The notes: generated by a model from the sequence alone, not told the origin. Shown: positions 1 to 7,116, numbered from the stretch's first letter. The stretch: DNA of 12,998 nt from CALAED01 sp937891035 (GCA_035642125.1 DASQSZ010000498.1:1-12998); one strand, 5' to 3'. Numbers and translations: made by a program.

Positions 1-578
1 GATGGCGGCGCGCCGCCATCCACGACCGGCACACCGGGGATCTCGGCCGTCGTACCCGACGTGATCACTGTGATCTGCCGTACGCCGGGCGGTGGCGCGG
101 GGAAGTACACGTGCGCCGCGTAGCGCACCTGGGGCTGCAGCCGGGTCAGGTTGTAGTTGCTGCCGAACGCCGACCCGAAGTCGTTGTCCCTGCGCAACGT
201 GTAGTAAAGCTTGCGCCCCACCGTGTCCAGCAGTTGGAAGCCGCTGAAGCTGCCGTCGAGCCGACTCGCGCCGAACATGGACGACCCGTACGCGGGCCGC
301 GGATCCAGGTTGGTCACCGTGAAGTTGAGCACCGCGTTAGGGCCGAGGCGCTGGACATTCTTGATCTCCAGCCGCATCCGGGCGGCCCGGTCGTCGGCGT
401 CGAAGTAGCCCTCCCGGACGATGGTGCCGCCGCTCTGCGCCGGCTCCCCGCCGTTGGCGCCCCCCGTCGCCCTGTTCGACGAGGGCGACGGGGCGTCCGA
501 CAAGCCGTATGAGTCGCACGCCGCCGCCCCCACCGCGAGCACACATCCGAGCGCGAACGCCAGCCGGCGCCTGACCAT
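1..578 (-). CDS. Putative secreted lipoprotein, partial (3' end outside window)
   Basis: The protein starts at the ATG at 578, preceded by a good Shine-Dalgarno (GGGGAGG, 4 bases upstream), and stays open for 192 codons to the window edge, so the carboxy end is missing. The first 20 residues are a typical export signal: basic MVRRR, a hydrophobic stretch, then AAAC with Cys21 as a possible lipidation site. The lipobox is weak because Ala rather than Leu sits at -3. A Ser/Gly/Pro-rich linker (about residues 25-50) leads to a beta-rich domain with the pattern LEIKNVQRLGPNAVLNFTVTN and later VRYAAHVYFPAPPPGV. This resembles the extracellular DUF4352-like or Ig-like domain found in actinobacterial secreted proteins, sometimes ahead of an OmpA domain. 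Function is unknown; the OmpA possibility is inference only. It is divergent from the glycosidase gene, with about 150 bp between the start codons. Confidence 0.75.
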   Translation of the reverse strand, partial: MVRRRLAFALGCVLAVGAAACDSYGLSDAPSPSSNRATGGANGGEPAQSGGTIVREGYFDADDRAARMRLEIKNVQRLGPNAVLNFTVTNLDPRPAYGSSMFGASRLDGSFSGFQLLDTVGRKLYYTLRRDNDFGSAFGSNYNLTRLQPQVRYAAHVYFPAPPPGVRQITVITSGTTAEIPGVPVVDGGAPP

Positions 579-728
579 CCTGCCTCCCCGTAAACCGAAC
601 TTTCCGCCTTCCGGCAACCAAGGCCGTCCGGGCCTGGGTCAACCAGGCTTGGCCGTGGAGCGGCGCCGACCAATGCCACACAGCGCAGCCTCGTAGGCGC
701 TGCGTGCACAATTCGCGCATCCGGCTGG
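579..728. promoter_or_regulatory. Divergent intergenic region with two inverted repeats
   Basis: This gap separates the divergent lipoprotein and glycosidase genes and should hold both promoters. Two hairpin-capable inverted repeats are visible. One is GCCTGG(632-637)-GTCAA-CCAGGC(643-648), extendable to a 10-bp stem (628-652) with two G-T pairs. The other is CGCAGC(684-689) paired with GCTGCG(699-704). Either could be an operator for a sugar-responsive regulator or an RNA hairpin ahead of the glycosidase. TTGACC on the minus strand (642-637) could be a -35 box, but no matching -10 box follows. No convincing sigma-factor promoter was found on either strand. Confidence 0.35.
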
Positions 729-3359
729 ATGATTCCGCCTCGGTCGCCGCCGGCGCCGCTTGCACCCGCGGGAGCCTTGAGTCAGGGTCGCGGTAGCGCC
801 CCTGACGCAGATTGGACTTGCCGCGTGTACCCCCCGCGCCCGCTTCGCCTGACCCGTCGCCGCGGCCCGATCGCCGCCCTCGCCCTCGCCCTCGCTCTCG
901 TACCCGCCCTCGCTTCAATGCCCGCCGACGCCGTGACGTCGCCGGGCGCGCAGGCGCGGGCTGACACGCCGATCCAGCCGGACGCGCCGGCCCAGCTGAC
1001 GACCCCGTGGACCGACGATGTCTCGCCGGCGAGCGCCCTCCCCGACTATCCGCGGCCGCAGCTCACCCGGCCCAGGTGGCACAACCTCAACGGCACCTGG
1101 CAGTTCGCCGAGGCCGCCGACGGCGAGGCGCCCCCGGCGGGGCGGGACCTGCCGGAGCGGATCCTCGTCCCGTATCCGGTCGAGTCGGCGCTGTCGGGCA
1201 TCCAGCGAGACGTCGACCACATGTGGTACCGCCGAACGTTCACCGTGCCGCCGGCCTGGCGGGGTGACCGGGTACTGCTGCACTTCGAGGCCGTCGACTA
1301 CCAAACGACCGTGTACGTCAACGGCCGCGAGGTCGCCACGCACACCGGCGGCTATGACTCCTTCTCCGCCGACATCACCGGCGCGTTGCGGGGGACCGGG
1401 CCGCAGGAGGTCGTGGTCGGTGTGGACGACACCACAGACATCGCCGCCCAGGTGGTGGGCAAGCAGCGCCGCACCGGCGACGGCATCTTCTACACGCCGT
1501 CGTCCGGAATCTGGCAGACCGTATGGCTGGAGCCGGTGCCCGCCGCCCACATCGAGCGGGTCGACGCGATCCCCGACCTGTCCGCGCGGGCGCTCCGGCT
1601 GACCGTCCGAGCCACCGGCGGGCCGAACCAGACCGTCGAGGCCACCGCGTACGAAGGGGGCCGGCCGGTCGGCAAGGTGACCGGGCCGGTGGGCGCCGCG
1701 CTCAGGCTGCCCGTGCCAAAGCCGCGCCTATGGAGCCCCGACGACCCGTTCCTCTACACGCTGCGAGTGCGCCTCATCGGCCCGGACCACGGCGGCGACG
1801 AGGTCGGCTCGTACTTCGGGATGCGTTCGATCGGCCTCGGAAAGGGTCCGGACGGCCGGACGCGGATGCTGCTCAACGGGACGTTCGTCATGCAGGTCGG
1901 CACCCTCGACCAGGGCTTTTGGCCGGACGGGATCTACACGGCGCCGACCGACGCCGCGTTGCGCTTCGACCTGGATGCGCACAAGCGGCTCGGCTTCAAC
2001 ATGGTGCGCAAACACGTCAAGGTCGAACCCGACCGCTGGTACTACTGGGCCGACCGGCTCGGTCTCCTCGTGTGGCAGGACATGCCGTCGACGTTCTCTT
2101 CGCATACCCCGCCCGACACGGTGAAGATCCCGTTCGAAAACCAGCTAAGGGCGCTGGTCGAGCAGCACCTCAGCCATCCGTCGATCGTCACCTGGGTGCC
2201 GTTCAACGAGGGCTGGGGCGAGTACGAGCCGGCCCGCATCGTCAGCCAGATCAAGTCCTGGGATCCCAGCCGTCTCGTCAACGCCAACAGCGGCGTCAAC
2301 TGCTGCGACTCGCTGCCCGACGGCGGCGAGGGCGACATCTTCGACGACCACACCTACGTCGGTCCCGGCGTGCCGGTCCAGCGCGGGGATCGCGCGGCCG
2401 CCGACGGCGAGTACGGCGGCCTCGGCCTGCGGGTCGATGGCCACATGTTCGACCCGGCCCGCGGCTTCGCCAACGAGATGCAGCCCGATGCCGCCGCGCT
2501 GAGCAGGCGCTACACCGAGCTGCAAAGCAGGATGCTCACGATCGAGCGGCGGTGCGGCGTGTCCGCGTCCGTCTACACGCAGATCACCGACGTCGAGAAC
2601 GAGCTGAACGGTCTCTACACCTACGATCGCCGGGTGCTCAAACCGGCCGCCGCCGAGGTGCGCGCCGCCAACCTCGCGCTGATCAAGGCGTCCGGCTCGG
2701 TCGGCACCGGCGGCGGCCCGGTCTTCCCGCCCGGCACCCCCGGGCTCGACGGCGTCGCCTTTTATGCCTTCGATGAGGGCAGCGGCACGGTCGCCCGTGA
2801 CGGCGTCGGCGCGCACGACGCCACGCTTGTGGGCGGGCCGGCCTGGACCCCCGGGCACGCGGGCTCGGCGCTGCGGTTCAACGGCTCGAACCAGTACGCG
2901 GACACCGGGGCGGCCATCCTCGACACGACCGGGAACTACAGCGTCTCGGCGTGGGTGCGGCTCGACCGGCTCGGCTCTTTCGCCACCGCGGTCAGCCAGG
3001 ACGGCGACGTCAACAGCGCCTTCTTTCTGCAGTACTCGGGCGCGGACAACCGGTTCGCCTTCAGCTTCGCCGGCGTACGGGCCCTGGCTCCGGCCGCCCC
3101 GCAGACCGGGCGGTGGTACCACCTCGTCGGCGTCCGCGACGCCGCGAGCGGTTCGCTCACGCTGTACGTGGACGGCGCGCGGGCCGGCACCGCGTCGGCC
3201 TGCCTTGGCGACGCGTCCACCGGCCCCACTGTCATCGGCCGCGCCAAGTTCGGCGGCAACCAGGTCGACTTCTGGCCGGGCGCCATCGACCAGGTCCACG
3301 TGTTCGACCGTGCCCTCTCGGCCGCCGAGGTCACCGAACTGCACCGATCAGAAACGTGA
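729..3359 (+). CDS. Secreted glycoside hydrolase family 2 protein with C-terminal LamG-like domain
   Basis: This is an 876-residue exo-acting glycosidase of the beta-galactosidase/beta-glucuronidase superfamily; the exact sugar cannot be told. Domains, numbered from the ATG at 729: sugar-binding jelly roll about 105-270 (RWHNLNGTWQF, WYRRTF, VYVNG), Ig-like linker about 271-370, and TIM barrel about 375-655. The acid/base is Glu494 in FNEGWGEY and the probable nucleophile is Glu561 in DGEYGG. The end (about 675-876) is a concanavalin/LamG-type domain (FYAFDEGSGTVARD, WYHLVGVRD, LYVDG), likely a carbohydrate-binding module. The start is uncertain. GTG at 825 (residue 33) begins a standard signal peptide (RLTRRRGPIAALALALALV, likely cut after PADA) and may be the true start; neither start has a clear ribosome site. 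The stop overlaps the gvpK stop region by 12 bp. Family assignment is firm; substrate is unknown. Confidence 0.88.
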   Translation: MIPPRSPPAPLAPAGALSQGRGSAPDADWTCRVYPPRPLRLTRRRGPIAALALALALVPALASMPADAVTSPGAQARADTPIQPDAPAQLTTPWTDDVSPASALPDYPRPQLTRPRWHNLNGTWQFAEAADGEAPPAGRDLPERILVPYPVESALSGIQRDVDHMWYRRTFTVPPAWRGDRVLLHFEAVDYQTTVYVNGREVATHTGGYDSFSADITGALRGTGPQEVVVGVDDTTDIAAQVVGKQRRTGDGIFYTPSSGIWQTVWLEPVPAAHIERVDAIPDLSARALRLTVRATGGPNQTVEATAYEGGRPVGKVTGPVGAALRLPVPKPRLWSPDDPFLYTLRVRLIGPDHGGDEVGSYFGMRSIGLGKGPDGRTRMLLNGTFVMQVGTLDQGFWPDGIYTAPTDAALRFDLDAHKRLGFNMVRKHVKVEPDRWYYWADRLGLLVWQDMPSTFSSHTPPDTVKIPFENQLRALVEQHLSHPSIVTWVPFNEGWGEYEPARIVSQIKSWDPSRLVNANSGVNCCDSLPDGGEGDIFDDHTYVGPGVPVQRGDRAAADGEYGGLGLRVDGHMFDPARGFANEMQPDAAALSRRYTELQSRMLTIERRCGVSASVYTQITDVENELNGLYTYDRRVLKPAAAEVRAANLALIKASGSVGTGGGPVFPPGTPGLDGVAFYAFDEGSGTVARDGVGAHDATLVGGPAWTPGHAGSALRFNGSNQYADTGAAILDTTGNYSVSAWVRLDRLGSFATAVSQDGDVNSAFFLQYSGADNRFAFSFAGVRALAPAAPQTGRWYHLVGVRDAASGSLTLYVDGARAGTASACLGDASTGPTVIGRAKFGGNQVDFWPGAIDQVHVFDRALSAAEVTELHRSET

Positions 3360-3689
3360 GGACAGCGCCTGCGGTCCGGGAGCCGGCTCATCCGTCGGCA
3401 GCAGCGTGCCAAGAGGTCCGAGATCGAGGTTGAGGTCGGCGAGGGTCAGATCGAAGCGCTCGCACAGCTCCGTCATGGCCTCCTCAAGGCGCATGAGGGT
3501 GAGGCCGATGCGTTCGACCTGGTCATCGGTGAGATCGCCCTGGTCGAACCGGCGCAGGCACTGGCGTTCCACGAGTTGGCGGATGAGCTCGACGAGGGTG
3601 AGCACGAGCCGGGACAGGTCGCGCTCGACGTTTTCCGGGTCGGTCTCGATGCGTCGCCGCAGCGCCCCCCGCGGATCCTCGACGTTCAT
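3348..3689 (-). CDS. gvpK: Gas vesicle protein GvpK
   Basis: A 113-residue protein with the classic GvpK signature: ETDPENVERDL near residue 15, LVLTLVELIRQLVERQ, the acidic GDLTDDQVERIGLTLMRLEE, and the closing LNLDLGPLGTLLP. GvpK is an accessory protein required for gas vesicle formation in several organisms; its precise action is not settled, and it is thought to help nucleate or assemble the vesicle. Length is normal for the family. It is the last gene of the operon. Its ATG overlaps the gvpS stop as ATGA (3686-3689), so translation is probably coupled. Its 3' end runs 12 bp into the convergent glycosidase gene, leaving no room for a separate terminator. Identification is secure. Confidence 0.96.
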   Translation of the reverse strand: MNVEDPRGALRRRIETDPENVERDLSRLVLTLVELIRQLVERQCLRRFDQGDLTDDQVERIGLTLMRLEEAMTELCERFDLTLADLNLDLGPLGTLLPTDEPAPGPQALSSRF

Positions 3690-4012
3690 GACGCTCCTCC
3701 GGGGTCGAGTTGTGTCACCGAGTTGATCAGCACCCGCAGCGAGATGCGGACGAGATCGACGTCCGCGATCGAGAGGGTGAGGTCGCCGTGCACGACGACG
3801 CCACCGGCCAGGAGCCGGTCGAGCAGATCGACGAGGGCCACTCGCTCCGGCGGAAGTCTGCCACGTTCCGCCGGCGCCACGCCGCGAACAGACTCAACAC
3901 CGCGAGCGGGCGCAAGCCCGTGAGCGGGCGCAACACCCCGAACGGACCCAACGGGCCCAACAGGCTTAACACCCTGAGTGGGCCCAACCCTCCGAGCGGG
4001 CTCGCTGGTCAT
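3686..4012 (-). CDS. gvpS: Gas vesicle protein GvpS (GvpA-like minor protein)
   Basis: A 108-residue protein whose second half (about 58-100) is a GvpA-family core: ALVDLLDRLLAGGVVVHGDLTLSI followed by DVDLVRISLRVLINSV. It matches GvpS, a minor GvpA relative likely found at a special place in the vesicle shell or its nucleus. The start is the ATG at 4012 because it forms an ATGA overlap with the gvpL stop (4009-4011); the ATG 36 bp upstream lies inside gvpL. Odd feature: residues 8-49 are a low-complexity, repeat-built head with hexapeptides of the form G-V/L-x-P/S-V/A-R (GVAPAH, GLAPAR, GVESVR, GVAPAE), absent from the GvpA fold itself. This segment is rich in Pro, Gly and Val and probably disordered. 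Confidence 0.92.
   Translation of the reverse strand: MTSEPARRVGPTQGVKPVGPVGSVRGVAPAHGLAPARGVESVRGVAPAERGRLPPERVALVDLLDRLLAGGVVVHGDLTLSIADVDLVRISLRVLINSVTQLDPGGAS
3866..3991 (-). repeat. 18-bp tandem coding repeats in gvpS head
   Basis: Within gvpS, four clear 18-bp units lie at 3866-3937 (each encoding six residues starting GV or GL), with more diverged units extending to about 3991. The DNA units share a core like GGTGTTGCGCCCGCT. The repeat is an in-frame minisatellite, so copy number could change without breaking the gene. Confidence 0.8.
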
Positions 4013-4806
4013 GGGGTCTCCAGAACCGCGAAGGAGTACGGCGCCCACGGGCCGGTGACATGCAGGTCGACGTCCGGCGTACGAAGCGACTCGGCGGCCG
4101 AGGCGAACTCATCGCCGCGGTCCTCATCGACCAGGTACGCGCCGTTGAGCACCATCCACTCGCTGCGGCCCGACAACTGCGGGTCCTGCGGGGGATGCCG
4201 GCGGCTCGCCACCGCGATGCCGCCCAGCGTCGCGTCGATCTGCTCGGCTCGTGCGAGCGCCCGGCGGCGGGCGTCCTCGCGACCGCGCAGGCTGGACCGG
4301 CGGCGTTGCAGGTACGCGGTGCCGGCGCCGCGCCGCTCGGTCCCGGCGCCGGCCGTGCCGCCGGGTTGGTCCGTGTCGTTTCCGCCGTTTTGGTCGTCGG
4401 GTCGGCCACTGGCGGCGTAGAGCTTGACGCCCCATTCGGCGCGTCCGGCGATGCCGTCGAGTACGCCCTCGAACTCGCCGGCCCGCTCGCCGAGCATGTG
4501 CCGTACGTGATCGTCACCGCGGTAGACGGTCACCAGCCGTACGGGGGCGGTGGGCGCCGTCCGCGCCACCGCCTCCACGACCTCGTGGTGCGCCCGCGCC
4601 GTGACCTCGAGCCAGGCGAGATCCTCGAGGTTGCGGCGCAGCGCGTCCTCGTCGAACTGTTCCAGCGGGACCGTGCTCACGTACGCGCGCAGACCCGCCT
4701 GGGTCACGACCCGTACATCGGTCCCGGCCACACCGGTCAACTCCGGCGTCGTGCCGCCGCCGGTATCGCGGGTGATGGCATAGAGATACGTCGCCGACTC
4801 AGCCAT
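4009..4806 (-). CDS. gvpL: Gas vesicle protein GvpL (GvpL/GvpF family)
   Basis: A 265-residue member of the GvpL/GvpF family of two-domain accessory proteins that bind GvpA and are needed for vesicle assembly. Family marks: the first strand YLYAITRD (residues 7-14), the middle segment RLVTVYRGDDHVRHML, a GVKLYAA strand before a charged linker, and the closing DLHVTGPWAPYSFAVL. The linker (about 138-195) is unusually rich in Gly, Asp and Arg, including GGNDTDQPGG, and looks flexible. The start ATG at 4806 overlaps the end of gvpJ by 8 bp, and its stop overlaps the gvpS start, so three genes are translationally chained. Length fits the family. It is called L rather than F because of its position just before gvpS and gvpK and because a second homologue sits next to gvpA. 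Confidence 0.93.
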   Translation of the reverse strand: MAESATYLYAITRDTGGGTTPELTGVAGTDVRVVTQAGLRAYVSTVPLEQFDEDALRRNLEDLAWLEVTARAHHEVVEAVARTAPTAPVRLVTVYRGDDHVRHMLGERAGEFEGVLDGIAGRAEWGVKLYAASGRPDDQNGGNDTDQPGGTAGAGTERRGAGTAYLQRRRSSLRGREDARRRALARAEQIDATLGGIAVASRRHPPQDPQLSGRSEWMVLNGAYLVDEDRGDEFASAAESLRTPDVDLHVTGPWAPYSFAVLETP

Positions 4807-5161
4807 GCCGTCCCTCCTCTACCGCGCGGTGCCCATCGCCTTGCTCGAGTGCCGCTACGCGCTCGCGCAGCCGCCGGTTCTCCGCCTCGAGGCGTTCTTG
4901 GTCGCCGTTGAGCCAGGGGTCTCGCTCCCACCAGTCGATACCGAGCTCTTTGGCGGTCTCGACCGACACGATCAGCAACCTCAACTTGATGGTGAGCAGC
5001 TCGATGTCGAGGAGGTTCACGCGAATGTCGCCGGCGACGACCACCCCCTTGTCGAGCACGCGCTCGAGGATGTCGCCGAGGTTGGCGGACCCGCCGCCGA
5101 GCGACTGACCGCCGGGGGAACGGCTGATCCCGCCCGTCGGCTGCTGGGCTGGGCTCGTCAT
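4799..5161 (-). CDS. gvpJ: Gas vesicle protein GvpJ (GvpA-like minor shell protein)
   Basis: A 120-residue GvpA homologue. The core (about 27-76) reads LGDILERVLDKGVVVAGDIRVNL followed by DIELLTIKLRLLIVSVETAKELG, the helix-strand-strand-helix pattern of GvpA. It is followed by WWERDPWLNG and a short predicted coiled coil (about 86-107, EAENRRLRERVAALEQ) typical of actinomycete GvpJ. GvpJ is a low-abundance shell relative thought to help nucleate or shape vesicle tips. The ATG at 5161 was chosen because a G-run (GGGGGG) lies about 7 bases upstream and it starts just past the gvpO stop (5163-5165); an in-frame ATG at 5194 would intrude into gvpO. The amino-terminal 25 residues are Gly/Ser/Gln-rich. 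It overlaps gvpL by 8 bp. Confidence 0.93.
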   Translation of the reverse strand: MTSPAQQPTGGISRSPGGQSLGGGSANLGDILERVLDKGVVVAGDIRVNLLDIELLTIKLRLLIVSVETAKELGIDWWERDPWLNGDQERLEAENRRLRERVAALEQGDGHRAVEEGRHG

Positions 5162-5162
5162 A

Positions 5163-5624
5163 TCACGACCCCCCGGTACGGCGAGAGGTGCCATTGCCGC
5201 GGCCCCGGGTGTACCGCTGTGTCCGCCGGTAGGAAAGCATCGTCCCGTCGCCGTCGAGCTCGACCTCGTACAGTGCGAGGACGTCCGCGGAGGACGGGAT
5301 GTGCCGGTCTTCCAGCACTTCGACCTCGATCACCCAGCCGGTATCGACGGGCTCGACTGACGTCACCCCCTCGGGCTCCCTGTTGGTGACCGCGGCGATC
5401 AGGCGCCGGCCCGCCTGCGCGGCCGCCGCCACGTCCAGGCCGCCGGCGCGCTTCGCCGATCCTTGGCCGTCCTGGCCTTCCTGCTCGTCTCGGTCGTCTT
5501 GTTCGTCTTGTTCGTCTTGGGCGACGCTCCTGTCGTCACTCCGTTCGTCGTTCCTGGCCGTTTCGTCATCACTCGGCCCGGCCCGCTTGGTATGGGCGGT
5601 GCGTTCTCCGCGGTCGGCAGGCAC
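5163..5624 (-). CDS. gvpO: Gas vesicle protein GvpO
   Basis: A 153-residue protein with the GvpO domain in its second half (about 65-142): AGRRLIAAVTNREPEGVTSV, then GWVIEVEVLEDRHIPSSADVLALYEVELD and RRTQRYTRGRG. GvpO is an accessory protein of haloarchaeal and actinomycete gas vesicles, possibly regulatory. Translation starts at the GTG at 5624, with a strong Shine-Dalgarno (AAAGGAG, spacing 5). The first 60 residues are a highly charged, disorder-like head rich in Asp, Glu, Gln and Arg with a DEQ-type repeat encoded by a 9-bp DNA repeat. As I recall, gvpO lies first in the Streptomyces coelicolor cluster; here it lies between gvpG and gvpJ. It has its own strong ribosome site 25 bp after gvpG. 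Confidence 0.9.
   Translation of the reverse strand: MPADRGERTAHTKRAGPSDDETARNDERSDDRSVAQDEQDEQDDRDEQEGQDGQGSAKRAGGLDVAAAAQAGRRLIAAVTNREPEGVTSVEPVDTGWVIEVEVLEDRHIPSSADVLALYEVELDGDGTMLSYRRTQRYTRGRGNGTSRRTGGS
5494..5520 (+). repeat. 9-bp tandem repeat inside gvpO
   Basis: Three head-to-tail copies of TCGTCTTGT (the last ending in G) lie at 5494-5502, 5503-5511 and 5512-5520. On the minus strand they encode DEQ-type triplets in the acidic head of GvpO. The unit is a multiple of three, so slippage would keep the frame. Confidence 0.8.
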
Positions 5625-5649
5625 GCCGGCTCCTTTCCTGGACGCAGGG

Positions 5650-5871
5650 CTACTCGATCAGGCGATTCACCATTTCCTGTACCAACCGCGCCTCTTCCTC
5701 CGCCGAGATCTCGCCGGCGGCACGGGCCCGCTCGATCTCCTCGGCCTGGCGCTGGATCGCGGCCGGAGAGTGATATTCCCGCTCGACCTCGTCCCGCACT
5801 ATCTCGGCGATCGCGATGAGCCCCCGGATCGGTGCGAACGGGAGCGTCAGGATGGTGGAAATCAGACCCAT
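5650..5871 (-). CDS. gvpG: Gas vesicle protein GvpG
   Basis: A 73-residue protein. It opens with a hydrophobic segment (MGLISTILTLPFAPIRGLIA) followed by an amphipathic, Glu/Arg-rich helix and the tail SAEEEARLVQEMVNRLIE. This is the standard GvpG pattern: small, helical, accessory, with a conserved LPFAP-like motif near the start. GvpG interacts with GvpF/GvpL-type proteins during vesicle assembly in haloarchaea. The start was placed at the ATG at 5871, which begins the GvpG similarity and lies 13 bp after the gvpF stop, with AGGCAGG just upstream. The longer reading frame starting at 6078 runs through gvpF and is not real. Length matches the family. Confidence 0.9.
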   Translation of the reverse strand: MGLISTILTLPFAPIRGLIAIAEIVRDEVEREYHSPAAIQRQAEEIERARAAGEISAEEEARLVQEMVNRLIE

Positions 5872-5884
5872 CGGCCTGCCTGCT

Positions 5885-6661
5885 TCACCGCTGGGTGACG
5901 ACGAAGTCGTATGGCGCCAGCGGACCGAGCAACCGGAAGTTGATTCTTCCCTGCCGCTCGCGAGCGACGTCGTCCACGCATTTCTCGAACGATTCACGCC
6001 GAGCGGTCTCGACCAAGAACGCGAGATGTGTGGCGTCGTATTCGTGCGTTGGCGCCAGCACCGAGTGGGCGACGGCATGATCAGAGATCGCCTCGGCCAG
6101 TTCGTTTGTGTCCGAGGTGCGCTTGGCGTCTAGCGCCTCGTGGATGATTTCGCCGAGTTGCATCCGCAGGTCGCGGGTAGTGATCTCGTCCTTGCCGCGG
6201 ATCTGCGAACGCAGGCCGGCGGCCTCCTCGTTCTCCGCGAGCACCTCTTCGAGAATCGCCTTTTCGTCGTAGCGTCCCTTGACGATGTACTCGGTGCGCC
6301 CTTCGAGTTCCTTCAGCGCGGCGGTGAAGGTGTCGTGGTTGGGCTCGAGGAGATGCTCGGTCACCGCGTCCGCGTCGGCCATGACGGAACCGAACCGGAA
6401 TGGAAGCACCGGGGCCTCCGGTGCGGTCGCGTCCAGCAACCGCTCATGAGCGGCCAGATCCTCGGGCCGGCCGATCGCGGCTCGGATGCTGATCTCGCTG
6501 ACCATGGCCGCGATGTCACCGTGCCGGATCAGCTGGATGTCGCGGTCCTCTATGCCGCGGGCGTCTTCGGTGAGTTCCACGTCCGAAGGCACGATGCCGT
6601 AGACGTAATAGCCGACGTGCTGCTCTTGCGTGGTTTGCTGTGCCGTGCCGGCGGTCGACAT
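5885..6661 (-). CDS. gvpF: Gas vesicle protein GvpF (GvpL/GvpF family)
   Basis: A 258-residue GvpF/GvpL protein, the second of the pair in this operon. Marks: YYVYGIVPSD (about 18-27), the conserved VLPFRFGSVMADADAVTEHL region, EYIVKGRYDE, a helical middle with GKDEITTRDLRMQLGEIIHE, and the closing RINFRLLGPLAPYDFVV. GvpF binds GvpA and is essential for vesicle formation in studied systems; it may act as a chaperone or nucleation factor. The start at 6661 is 3 bp after the gvpA stop, with a GAGGAG ribosome site embedded in the last gvpA codons, so production is coupled to the shell protein. It is called F because it directly follows gvpA. The amino-terminal 17 residues are a polar Thr/Gln-rich extension. 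Confidence 0.94.
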   Translation of the reverse strand: MSTAGTAQQTTQEQHVGYYVYGIVPSDVELTEDARGIEDRDIQLIRHGDIAAMVSEISIRAAIGRPEDLAAHERLLDATAPEAPVLPFRFGSVMADADAVTEHLLEPNHDTFTAALKELEGRTEYIVKGRYDEKAILEEVLAENEEAAGLRSQIRGKDEITTRDLRMQLGEIIHEALDAKRTSDTNELAEAISDHAVAHSVLAPTHEYDATHLAFLVETARRESFEKCVDDVARERQGRINFRLLGPLAPYDFVVTQR

Positions 6662-6664
6662 CTT

Positions 6665-7087
6665 TTACTCCTCCTCGTCACGGCGCTTGCGGCGGGCCGC
6701 CGATTTCTTGCTCTCGTCGCGGTCGCCGGTGAAGTCACGCATCTTTTCTCCGGCCGCCTCGAGCACGCCCTGTGCGGCCCCCTTGGTCTTGCTCTTGGAA
6801 CCGCCCTCGCGCATGTCGTCGATGAGCTCGGGCACGCCGCCCGTTTCGGTTTCGGTCAGGTCCAGCCGGTTCACGGCTTCGGCGAACCGCAGATAGGTGT
6901 CGACGCTCGCCACGACGACGCGGGCGTCAATGGTCAGGACCTCGATGCCGACCAAAGAGACCCGGACGTAGGCGTCGATCACGAGTCCCTTGTCGAGAAT
7001 GGTATCGATTACATCCGCGAGCCCGGTCGGAGACGGTCGATCAAGGCCGCCGCCCCCGCCACTCGCGGGCTGGATTGCCGTGGTCAT
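6665..7087 (-). CDS. gvpA: Gas vesicle major shell protein GvpA
   Basis: A 140-residue GvpA homologue, the protein that forms the ribbed shell of gas vesicles. The core (about 21-78) has TGLADVIDTILDKGLVIDAY, VRVSLVGIEVLTIDARVVVASVDTYLRFAEAV: amphipathic helix, beta hairpin, helix. A Gly-rich head (residues 1-20) precedes it. After the core comes a long tail (about 79-140), first acidic, then a helix AAQGVLEAAGEKMRDF, and finally a highly charged end (SKKSAARRKRRDEEE). Compact cyanobacterial GvpA is about 70 residues; an extended tail is usual for actinomycete GvpA. The ATG at 7087 follows AAGGACAAAGAG; the longer frame upstream crosses the SRPBCC gene and is rejected. It sits 29 bp after the SRPBCC gene. 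Confidence 0.95.
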   Translation of the reverse strand: MTTAIQPASGGGGGLDRPSPTGLADVIDTILDKGLVIDAYVRVSLVGIEVLTIDARVVVASVDTYLRFAEAVNRLDLTETETGGVPELIDDMREGGSKSKTKGAAQGVLEAAGEKMRDFTGDRDESKKSAARRKRRDEEE

Positions 7088-7116
7088 CTCTTTGTCCTTA
7101 TCGGTTCGATCGACTG

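Noticed and set aside
1523..2776. Long plus-strand open frame of 417 residues inside the glycosidase gene
   Set aside because: It is an Arg/Ala/Pro-rich alternative-frame reading of high-GC coding DNA with no recognisable motifs, while the overlapping frame has full GH2 signatures.
2145..3344. Minus-strand open frame of 399 residues opposite the glycosidase
   Set aside because: Composition is typical antisense shadow of a GC-rich gene; no motif, no ribosome site, and it would collide with gvpK.
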